NCBI GenBank assembly: GCA_025331445.1
Contig: JAIWNE010000116.1
Location: 1-20,000, forward strand
DNA length: 20,000 bases
Direction of reading: 5' to 3'
Source: Blakeslea trispora
Lineage: Eukaryota > Mucoromycota > Mucoromycetes > Mucorales > Choanephoraceae
The position numbers were made by a program, and so were the translations under genes. Shown here piece after piece: positions 9,169 to 18,623 of this stretch (position 1 is its first letter; every line of letters starts with the position of its first letter). The notes below the pieces were generated by a model, which was not told where the DNA came from, did no database searches, and saw only the letters and a program-made list of their open reading frames with translations.

Positions 9169-9174
9169 TTTATT
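9169..9174 (-). terminator. Poly(A) signal of the SNF2 gene
   Basis: AATAAA on the minus strand about 60 bases after the TAA stop at 9237-9235. A run of 24 A (minus strand, 9155-9132) follows. Confidence 0.5.
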
Positions 9175-9234
9175 TGTGCAGATGATTTAAACTGCCGGTA
9201 AATAAGTTTCGCCCCGAACCAAAAAAAAAATAGT

Positions 9235-12200
9235 TTATGACTCAAATTCATCATCATCTTCTTCTTCATAGCGTCTCTGTCTAAGAGGGTTATAGGCATG
9301 ACTGTTCATGGGAGCAAGTGGCAATACACCACCTGGGCATAATTCTTCCAGTTTAGCATCAAAGATTTTCTTTTTTATAATAATGACCAGTCAGTTTGGG
9401 GGGGAAATTTGCCATGTCATTCAATCACACTTTACCTGCATTTCATTAGCATCTTCATAGACAAAAGAGCCTTCTTCATTAAATATTCTTGCATTATTAA
9501 ACATGAGATGGAAATCATCTCTAAAGTGAGCAATGGTTCTATAGTAAGTCGAATGGATACGTTTTTTGATCATATTCATGGATATCGGGGTTTTAATCAT
9601 GGTGTAGTACAAGGGATAATCACGCTTGCTGACAAGATCCATAAACAGTTCACTTCGACTACGGTAAGTTCTATGATTGAAAAAAATGGATGAGTGAATA
9701 GGTCATCTTATTGCCATTTTCTTACTCTTCATCTTCTTCTGTTGCTTCTTCCACTGCTTGATAACATGCTTCAAATATCCGTGTCATAGCCTCTCTGACG
9801 GGTGGTGACACTGTGTCAGGTTTATTTAGATCCACATCGTTCTTTCCCCGTTTGCGTTTAGACTGAAACAAGTCGTGTGAATAGATGAACGATAGGCAAT
9901 GACTATTTGACTTACCTCAGGTTCTGCCTTCTTGGGTCTACCTCGTTTCTTACTCAACGATTCATCCATCATTTCTTCACGACGACGACGGCCCAATAAA
10001 GATCGTTTTTCATCGCCCGAATCTGATTCGCCTGACATACGAGCCAATCGTTTTTGTCTTCGCTTTTCTTTTTTGGCAATCAATTCATCTAAATCAACAT
10101 TTTCATCTTCCAAGGCCTTCAAAAAGCCATCAGTATCTTGGTTTGTCCAAACAAAATGCTAACTTACATTCAACCATTGCTCTTCTGTTAAGCCATCATC
10201 ATAACGCACAGCCTCTTTAGCACGCTGACCACGACCCAACGAATGAGGATCTTCATCCGCTGTAGGTAGAGGGTCATCATTCAGATAGATTTCGGGCAAC
10301 TCTGACTCTTGGATCAAACGCTCTGGTTTGCCACGTCGACCTTGTGCCTGCCATGCACGACGATCACTTTCCTCTCGCTCATCATCCAGACGATGGAAAA
10401 CGGGAATATCAGTCTCACTACGTTGAAGGATCTCATTTAGCTCTTCATCATCAATCTCTTCATCATCCACATCATTGTCTTCATCCGCCTTGTCTTCCAA
10501 CAGAGAACGCAAAAAGGCTTCACGATCTTCTTCGGTACTACGGTTATCGAATTTACCAGCCTGAATGACTTTACCATCAATATCCAGCTTATAGTTTGCA
10601 CGGGCCAGGATGTTCTCTTCCACCGAGTTGGTCGAAATCAATCGGAAGATACGGACTTCCTTGGTCTGACCAATACGATGGGCACGATCTTGAGCCTGTA
10701 GATCCTGGTGAGGGTTCCAGTCGGAATCAAAGATGATGACGGTATCGGCTGTCTGAAGGTTCAGACCGAGACCACCGGCACGTGTACTCAGCAGAAAGAC
10801 GAAATAAGGGGATTGTGGGGCATTAAACAACTTGAGCAGTTCGGAACGATCATCTGCCTTGGTTGAACCATCCAGACGAAGATAAGAGAAGCCCTTGTAG
10901 TTCAGAAAGTCTTCCATAATACTCATGACTTGAGTCATCTGGAAAAAGATCAGCACACGATGACCTGTCTGCTGAAGTTTAGGCAGCATACGGTCCAACA
11001 GTTCAAATTTGCCCGAGGTACGGTAGAGGAGATCGTTCGACATACCACTGGGATTGATCAAGGATTCGACTTCTTCAAACACAAATGGATGGTTACAGAT
11101 CTTTCTGAGTTGCATGATGGTGTTGTTGAGACCCTTGACGCTCGACTTGCCCTTGACAGCATCGGAGGTATAGAGGGTACCGTTTCGCTTCATTTGAGCA
11201 TACAGATGGGTCTGAAGAGGACTTAGCTTACACTTGATGACACGCTCTACCTTGTCAGGCAATTCAGCTTCCACATCGCGCTTCAGACGTCTTAACAAGA
11301 AGGGTCTCAATACTTTGTGAAGACGCTTGATGATCAACAACTGTTCTTCTTCGTTCAGACCCACCTTGTCTTGGACACCTTGGCTTGAGAAGGGTGTATT
11401 GAACCATTCTTCAAAACTCTTGACACTCTTGAAGATCTTGGGCAGAATAAAGTTCAACAAGGCCCAGAGTTCAGGCAGGTTATTCTGAAGGGGTGTACCT
11501 GTCAAGATGAGACGATAACGTGTATGATAGTATTGACGCAAGACCACAGTCAGTTTTGAGTTGGTGTTCTTCATACGATGACCTTCATCCACCACCATAT
11601 GAAGCCACTTGACCTTACTGAGGATGGGTCGATCCTTGATGATATATTCAAAGGTAGTCAACACAACCTGGAAATCGTTGTATCGAATTTCATTTTGAAG
11701 TTCACGACGCACATTGGGAGGACCTTTGTAGATGATGGTCTTGACAGCAGGAGCCCATTTTTCGAATTCAAGTGTCCAGTTTGTCAAGGTAGAGAGTGGA
11801 ACAATAATCAAGAAGGGTCCGTTCTGTCGCTTCTTTTCAATCAGATAGGTGACTAAACTGATGGTCTGAATGGTCTTACCGAGACCCATTTCATCAGCCA
11901 AGATACCGTTCAGATGGTTATTGTAGAGCGAGACCATCCATTGAAGACCCTTCAGTTGATAGTCCTTTAGTCGGCCACCTACCAAAATATCGGGTTGTGT
12001 CACTTCTTCCTTGATACGATGGGTGACTTGGAAATAGTCGTTTTTGGCATCGGGATCACTGGCTGTCAGGTCATCATCATCATCGTCCATCATGTTGAAT
12101 GTCTTGTCCATCTTGTGGTCATTCTGTTGATCTACCACAGCCTTTGTCAGACTGTCCAAGAAAGAGCCTGTCTGTTTAAGCAGTTGAGTCAGACGCGTAT

Positions 12201-13448
12201 CCTTGGCTTCATCAATCAACTTCATATAAGCCTCTTCATCATCATTCTTGAGTGCACGAATACGTTCTTTAGAGATACGTTCGGCACGCTTCTGTTCTTC
12301 CTTTTCGATATGTTGATGGTACTGAAGAACAGCACGACCGAGTTTATTCTGTTTGGCTCTGTAGTTTGCCTGAAAGGTAGTGAGACTTCGGCCATGATCG
12401 CAAATGGTCTGAAGGTAATCCAGATGCTTTTGCTTTTCGCGGTGTTCACGATCTGTACGTTGTTGTCGTTCAATCTTTTCTGTCATACGAGCCTCGCGCA
12501 AGGACTGCTTCTTCATACGACGATAGGCCAATCGGTCCGCTGAGGTAGCCAAGGTGGTGGATCGCTTCATGCCTGCCATGATTTCCTGTCTCAATTGCTT
12601 TTGTTTGTCCAACAGACGCAATGATTTCAGCTCCACCATGGCCCTTAATTTATGATGTTCCTGAAGATTGCTGGGTAATTTTTCCAGTTCGTTCATGCGA
12701 TACTGAATGCGACCCAACAGACGACGTTCGCGTTCTGACAAAAGTGAACAAGGATCGACGCCAGCAGGTGTGATGCTGGGAATCAAGAGGCGTTGTTGAC
12801 GTGAAGCATGAGAAAAGGAAGTGATGGGCTTTTTGAGAAGGTCGTAAGGCGATGCATAGGCATTGTATTCAATCTTGTCTTCCTGTCCATTGGAAGGTAA
12901 GACAGGTGTCATGCCAGGTTGAATAGTACTTTGTGCTGGTGGAGCTGGTGCTGGTGGAGTGGGTGTTGGGTTAGCTGCATTGTCCATAGCTAAGGCTGCA
13001 CCTGGTGAAAGGACAGCTTGTTGGATATGAGGTGGCAAAGCGAGGTTTTTTGAGATCAGTTTGTAAGCCAAGATCTGATATTTTAAAGCAGCCAATTGAG
13101 CTTGTGTAAAAGCAGATGGCATCTCTATCCTACATTGTCAGTTCAAGATCAAACCTTGCATAATTATTAAATAAGAGCTGACCTGTGCTGGGTTGATTGG
13201 GACGTGGCATAGGTTGAGATGGTGATTGCTTTTGAAGATTCTTTAGGAATTGCATGATCTGAGCATATTCTGGATTGTTGTCTTCTTTTGCTCCTTGTGA
13301 TTGAAGGTAACGAACGCGCTTTTATAAAAGTGTTAGCATCTAAAAGCATCACAAGAAGCATCTATCTCTTTACCTGAACAAGACTCTGTAGTTTTTCTTT
13401 ACTAAGGCCACCTCCATTAGGAGAAGGGTGGTTCATCAAGTTGTTCAT
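9235..13448 (-). CDS. SNF2/STH1 (BRG1-type) ATP-dependent chromatin remodeller, seven exons
   Basis: Catalytic ATPase of a SWI/SNF or RSC complex: it slides or evicts nucleosomes in the nucleus. Exons on the minus strand: 13448-13374, 13318-13183, 13124-10168, 10116-9916, 9862-9726, 9670-9436, 9369-9235. All junctions are in phase and give 1292 codons including stop (1291 residues). Introns are 51-66 bp. Domains: QLQ about 75-110 (FTQAQLAALKYQILAYKLIS); HSA about 265-335; ATPase with DEMGLGKT (about 481-488), DEGHRMKN (about 583-590) and motif VI QAQDRAHRIGQ (about 880-890); SnAC about 940-1030 (acidic linker, then DRRAWQAQ); AT-hook KKRGRPKK (about 1111-1118); bromodomain about 1140-1265 with NARIFNEEGS carrying the acetyl-lysine-binding Asn. 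DEGH in place of DEAH is normal for Snf2/Sth1. Size is close to yeast Sth1 and shorter than Snf2, with no long Gln-rich N-terminus, so Sth1-like is the better guess. One such protein often serves both complexes in fungi, so I give no symbol. Confidence 0.95.
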
Positions 13449-13465
13449 AGTGGCCCTGTATACAT
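13445..13465 (-). promoter_or_regulatory. Six-codon upstream ORF overlapping the SNF2 start codon
   Basis: On the minus strand an ATG at 13465 opens a frame of six sense codons whose TGA overlaps the SNF2 ATG in the sequence ATGA (13448-13445). Such an arrangement can lower translation or allow reinitiation. It only matters if the transcript starts upstream of 13465; the TATACAG at 13461-13455 could instead be the end of a leader intron that removes it. Confidence 0.35.
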
Positions 13466-13691
13466 GGAAAATTTAGAACAAAATGAGTGAATTTCCCAAT
13501 TTTCAGAAAATAAAAAAAAAAATCAGATTGTACTTGAAAGTCAGGTATTGTTCCTCAAAAAAAAAAAAAAAAAAAATATAAAAAATAAAGATTTTCTTTA
13601 GGTTAAAGAGAGAGATAGAGAGATAGAGAATAATACTAGTAGAAGATTCCGTATGATTTTTTTTTTGAAATGCCTACGTAGACATGAGTAG

Positions 13692-13696
13692 CCAAT
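13692..13696 (+). promoter_or_regulatory. CCAAT box upstream of SNF2
   Basis: CCAAT in a GCCAATCA context about 245 bases upstream of the SNF2 ATG (read as ATTGG on the gene's strand). It is the only clear promoter element I see in this gap, and no TATA box is evident. Confidence 0.35.
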
Positions 13697-13832
13697 CATA
13701 TTTGAGCATTTTGTTTACTAACGCAAAAAAAAAAAATAGTCCAAGCATAAAAAGAGTATAGTGAAAGAATAGAAAGAGAGACTAGATTCAACATTGACTC
13801 AACCCAATTAAGAGCAAAAGCATCATTGTTGT

Positions 13833-14420
13833 ATGGCTACAAAAAGAAAAGCTGTATCAGACCATGTAAATCATACTCTGCCACTATTCTAAGGAGCAGT
13901 TTTTTGAGTGATATAGAGAAAAAGATGACATTGATCAATTGAAAGCGTTTCAGCACTTCTTGCTTTATCATTTAAAGATGGTTAAGTAATTGAGCTTATG
14001 ACTGGAAAAAAAAGTTGCTAATAAAACATACAACAGCATTTTTGGATCGGATTCAAGCATTCATTACTCATTTATAACACTAGTAGTATCATGTTTGTTA
14101 TGCTGCAAATGATAGAATTATTCAGAATACTCAAGGTCAATTTTATTGATTCAACATACAAGAATAAACGACACCTGTATACCTTGGTCAATCATGTAAT
14201 TACAGCTGCGATTCCCAGTAAAGAAAGACCAGAACAACCTGTTACAATTCCTCAAGCAGCTGTTTGGGAGACAGAAGCAAACTACAGGTGTGCTTTAACC
14301 CTATTAGACAGAAAACATTTAGTTTTTAAATAAAAAAAAAGTGCTCTCTAGCCGAGACAAAGAACGTAGAAGCCTTTGATGATGGTTCTCTAAAACCAAA
14401 AGAAAAGAGAGCATCTTTTT
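13833..14420 (+). pseudogene. Decayed gene of unrecognised family
   Basis: From an ATG at 13833 one frame reads MATKRKAVSDHVNHTLPLF and, after several stops, resumes in the same frame as SALLALSFKDG (about 13953), VIELMTGKKSC (about 13989) and an 80-codon open stretch (14091-14330) containing LYTLVNHVITAAIPSKERPE and PQAAVWETEANYRCALTLLD. ALSSRDKE follows the stop, and a shifted frame then gives NVEAFDDGSLKPKEKRASF to about 14420. Amino-acid composition and persistence of one frame across about 500 bases suggest a former protein gene broken by about nine stops and at least one frameshift. I cannot name the family. It lies divergently upstream of SNF2. Confidence 0.4.
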
Positions 14421-16906
14421 CTTATAGAGTAAATCAATTCTAGTCATCAAAGACAGCTAGTATAATGCTGCTAAAGTAGTCACTTTGTCTTATTCTTGAG
14501 AAATGCACTCTTGTATTATATACTCTTGAACTCAATAGCATTTCAGCGCTTGAAGCGATACAAGTCAAAGATTTGCTACTCTTGTATTAAGAATCCTCTA
14601 ATATAAATCGAGCGATTGTATCAGCATCCTTAGAGATCAATTTTATAGGCTTCAAGCTTTTTTTCTTTTTCTTTTCTTTGCAGCTGTTTGGGAACGGAGA
14701 GCAATGTCGAAATGTAAAGATGATGATGAGAGGCTCTGTTTCCTCTATGGAAAAGGATAAAATGGTTTCTATAAAAAAGCATTTTGTAGGCTTCATTGAG
14801 TATGAAGAAACTAAAGTGTATCGTTTGATTTGACAATTGGCTCCAAGAAGATTGATCTTTTCTATAACTTGTGTAAGCCAGTTGGTAGTCACTTATGCCC
14901 CGAAAAAATAAAAAGAAAGGAAATGACGCCTTTTTTTTTTCTTACTTGAAAGAGTCAATGATGATTATTGCATTCCTCTTGGTATGAAGAGAGCCATCAA
15001 GTCAAGATAGCCCCCCCCCCTGTACTTTAACTACCTTACATGCGTACAGTTATCTTGGTATTTCCAATGATTGCAAGAGAACCTTTTAAAATCGCCACTT
15101 GTTCTTTTGTAGCTTAGAAAATCGGTACATTTTACTGATACAAATGTCAGCTAAATATCAAAACAAAGCAACCAATGCTAATCTTGTTTGAACCCTCTTT
15201 ATCAGAGCAATTGCTCACCAATTTTCTTTTTAAAAGAAAAGAAAAACCAGTGCATTTTATGCAGCAGGGCTTATTTGCAGTGTTACACATGTTTTTGGTT
15301 GTTATCATGACCAAAAAAAGAAAGGATGGCTCTTTGAAGTTGCCAGTATGCACCAAGTAATTCTCCTATTAGATTGGCCATGATATCCTCTATTTTTGCT
15401 GTAATAACTGTATGCTATAAAACGTTTCTATATCTTGAAAAAGAAATCTCTTTAAACTCAATTTGAGCAATCTTTCTTGTTATTCATCATATCCTATTTT
15501 CGGACATGTATCATTTGCCGATTTTCCTCTTGCTTCCGTTCTAATCTAGATTTCTCTTGTTTCCAAGACAACTTTTTTTATTGTTTCTATTGGATATGAG
15601 TGCAAGCAACACTGCCTCCTTGTCTATCAATATCATTTGCCAAGAAGAAGAGATTCTAGGCATATTTAGCTCAATCGTTGCAAACAAAACGTTTTGAACA
15701 GGTGTCATCATGGCAACCGGTTCATGCTTATTCTAGTGAAATCGAAGCAAAATTTAACTTTTTTTTTTTTCAGCCAAGGGACAGACTTTCATTACTTTAT
15801 CAAGTTAATGTTATTTACCCCCCTTTAAATAAAAAAACCCATTCTACAGTTAAATGGTTAAAAGAGTTTATTTGGAAATTAGTATCTTAGCAACAGAATC
15901 ACTTACAAAATCACCAAATGCATCTTGTTTACTCATCTCTGTCCTTTTTTTTTTTTTTTTTGAAAAGAGCACCCAGTTTTCGGTTTTGAAAGTGTTGTGA
16001 TACATTTCAATGACGTGTGCGACAGGATTTCTTTTTACTACTTGATACGGATGAAGGTTGCACCGGCTCCGCTATTGTGGGGTATATTCTAAAAACAACA
16101 AAAGACAAGCATCTCGATTGTGTTGATTTAGTAGACTTCATCTGAGGCAGTTAAATCACCATGTCATTTGTCAATCTTCTTTAAAAGAAAAGATAGATGC
16201 AATTGGCTTTGACTTTTTTTTTTTTTGCTTAATAAAGCTACTTTGTTATTCTATCAGTTACCATTGGCCGATGGAGGGATATGTCTTACAGGCTTAGGTA
16301 GCCTCTGTTGATGTAAAAAAAGCTTTGTTTGATTTTGATATAATTCAATAAACGCCTATGTAGCTTTTCCTTTTTTTTATTTAGCAACCAGCCTTTTCTT
16401 TCATCATTTGGGTCTTTGAAGGAATAATTGTGAATAAAGTAATGGCTTGATGCTTTCTTTTTTTTTTTTAAACAGTGAATGGCTGAGTAAGTTACTTCTT
16501 TCAGTTTTGCCTCTCCGAATACATGTAACAAATAGAAATTTATTTTCCAAAAAGTAAATGGAATAATTTGTCAATTGATAGAATTGAGCAATGATAGAAA
16601 CTTTAGTTTACTTTTGTTTACTAATTTTAAAAAAAAGGGTGACGTGTCAAATACATTTTTGTAAAGTAATACAAAGATCGCCTAATCGAAAATACAATTT
16701 TTCACGTATATTTTACATCATTTTTCTCTTCTCTTATTTTTACAGAAAAAAAGTTTATTTTTAGCCTCAAAGAACTTCCTTCTTTCTATTTGCATGCATG
16801 ACGTTGAAACGTTATACTGTTGATTCATTCTCTTTCTACTGACAAATATAGTCAAGCAAGAAATAATGGTGCCGTCATCTATTTATCACAATAAGACCAA
16901 AAATCA
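14421..16906. other. Long region without a supported gene
   Basis: About 2.5 kb of AT-rich DNA. Weak protein-like scraps occur on the plus strand near 14600-14835 (MEKDKMVSIKKHFVGFIEY after a pyrimidine-rich run ending TTTGCAG at 14683), 15175-15357, 15678-15890 and 16020-16145 (FFLLLDTDEGCTGSAIVG). They share no frame and are separated by stops, so they may be further debris of the decayed gene upstream or chance. T-runs at 15759-15770 and 15945-15961 add noise. I see no RNA gene. Confidence 0.4.
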
Positions 16907-16914
16907 TATATAAA
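16907..16914 (+). promoter_or_regulatory. TATA box of the lipocalin-like gene
   Basis: TATATAAA lies 48 bases upstream of the ATG at 16962, which implies a very short leader. Confidence 0.6.
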
Positions 16915-16961
16915 GAGGTTGTTGTTTTTTCTGAGATTTTAACAATCAACTTATTCAACAA

Positions 16962-17969
16962 ATGAAATTCATTACTTCTGCTCTTTTGGCCATCTCTGCT
17001 GTCTCTGCTGCCGTACTTGTTCCTAGACAAGAAGCTCAAGACCAAAACCAGAACCAAGACCAAACCCAACAAATTGCTTCTCAATACCCTGAAGGTACCG
17101 ATGCTGGTCTTGTCAATGGCACTTGTAAGTATCCATCAATCTAAAACTAAAAAAAAAACAAAGACTCAATTTTGCTTTATAAACAAAAAAAAAAAAAAGG
17201 GTATGTCACTGGTGTCACTCAAGATCTCTGGGGCATGTATGAATTGCTTGCTCAAAGAATGAACATTCAACTCGGTTGTCTTCAACTTGACAACGCTGCT
17301 TCTTCTGCCACCTCTTTTGATGGCCTTCTCAGCGCTTTCTTGACCCACACTGACAACGCAAACAACGGTGTCAATGCTTCTTTGGCTGCTGCCTTCATGT
17401 TGGAAGCCCCTGATAGCAACACCAACACCTCTGACCGTACCTTGCTCTGGGATGTTTACGGTTCCTCTGTCTATGTCAACAAGGGTCAATGGAGAGATTT
17501 CACTACTGGTGGCAACCAACAACAACAAAATGGTGACCAACAAGATAACAACGATGACCAAGGCAGTACTACCATTCCCGGCTTCAAGCCCTTCCAAGCT
17601 ACTGTCTACTCCAAGTTGATTGATTCCAATGCTCAACCTGGTACCAATGACTCTACCAACTTTGATACTGTCTTCTTGTGGAGCAGCAAGATGAAGTTCA
17701 TTGACTCTAATGAAAGCCAAAAGAGAAAGGATGAAGTCTTTGGTGTTATCCTCTCTAGAGATACTTATTTGGAAGGTGACAAGTTCAACCAAACTGTTGC
17801 TCTTTTGCCTAGTGCTATCGCTGAAAACAACATCAACATGGTTCAATTAAACGATACTTGCCGTACCGATAACAACAACGATAACAACGACAACAATGAC
17901 AACAACCAACAACAAGAACAAGAGCAACAACAACAAGAGCAACAACAACAAGAACAACAACAACAATAA
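16962..17969 (+). CDS. Secreted lipocalin-like protein with Asn/Gln-rich tail (two exons)
   Basis: Exons 16962-17124 and 17200-17969; the phase-1 intron (75 bp, GTAAGT...AAAAAG) joins to NGTWYVTGV and gives 310 residues. Residues 1-16 form a signal peptide (MKFITSALLAISAVSA), followed by a short Gln-rich spacer. Three features match the structurally conserved regions of lipocalins: G-x-W at 53-55, TNFDTVFLW (207-215) where TDY is expected, and VILSRDTYL (237-245) carrying the conserved Arg. The protein has exactly two Cys (81 and 275), in the positions of the standard lipocalin disulfide. The helix after the barrel and the closing NNINMVQLNDTC recall apolipoprotein D. A Gln/Asn/Asp-rich insert sits at 159-176 and the tail (278-310) is almost pure Asn/Asp then Gln/Glu. 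Several N-x-S/T sites are present. Inferred role: binding a small hydrophobic ligand outside the cell. The lipocalin call is mine from motifs, not from a search. Confidence 0.75.
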
Positions 17970-18052
17970 GTAATCTTACCTTTCTCTCTCTCTTTTTTTT
18001 TTTCTTACCTTCATTCTATACATACTATCACTTTTTTTTTTGATAATCTAAT

Positions 18053-18058
18053 AATAAA
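18053..18058 (+). terminator. Poly(A) signal of the lipocalin-like gene
   Basis: AATAAA about 84 bases after the stop at 17969, preceded by T-rich sequence. Confidence 0.5.
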
Positions 18059-18623
18059 AGGAAAAACACTCCGTTTACGCACTTAACTTTTCATCGGTTT
18101 ACATTCGATCGATCAATATATGTTTAAATCAAACGCCATCTGAGGCATGGTTTTTTTTTTAATTGATCATTTGACTTGGAATGGTATTTTATAATAAGCT
18201 GATTTCATCATTCATTCTACAGTTTCCCTCTTTATTCCAGTACATGATGGAAGATGAGTTGATGGCCATAAAAGATGTTGGTAATGAGTTTCCTTTACTT
18301 TATAACCGTCAACTACTTTTCGAGAGTAAATAGAAAAAAGCCTACTTGATAAAGCATTGTTGAGCTTTGTTGGCCTGTACAAAAAAAAAAGAAAAGCAAG
18401 GATTCACTCGCACTGATGGACCATTAGTTATCATAATTGTACTTTGCAATGATGGTATCAGATATATACAATGTTTCTCAACTGTTGAAGTAGAGAAGTG
18501 CCTGAATTTTGTTTCTCAGTAATGACTTATAATTTCCAAAGTGAGAGAGAGAAAAATGGGGGTAGATCGTTTATTTTTCGATGCAGGTACAATAACATTC
18601 ATGCTGTGTCATAAGTTACTATA
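18059..18623. other. Convergent intergenic gap
   Basis: Lies between the 3' ends of the lipocalin-like gene (+) and SMP3 (-). It holds a 50-codon plus-strand frame at 18181-18333 (MVFYNKLISSFILQFPSLFQ, then YMMEDELMAIKDV) that I do not recognise and do not call as a gene. On the minus strand AATAAA at 18575-18570 is a likely SMP3 poly(A) signal. Confidence 0.4.
18570..18575 (-). terminator. Poly(A) signal of SMP3
   Basis: AATAAA on the minus strand about 50 bases after the SMP3 stop at 18626-18624. Confidence 0.45.

Noticed and set aside
11995..12543. 182-codon plus-strand frame inside SNF2
   Set aside because: Antisense shadow of the large SNF2 exon, with an implausible Phe/Ile/Cys-rich product.
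17166..17846. 226-codon minus-strand frame opposite the lipocalin-like gene
   Set aside because: It mirrors the plus-strand coding exon, whose codon bias suppresses antisense stops. It has no promoter, and the plus frame has a signal peptide and family motifs.
18181..18333. 50-codon plus-strand frame in the convergent gap
   Set aside because: Unrecognised, with no promoter and a Phe/Leu-rich start; it could be a scrap of an old exon, but nothing supports a gene.
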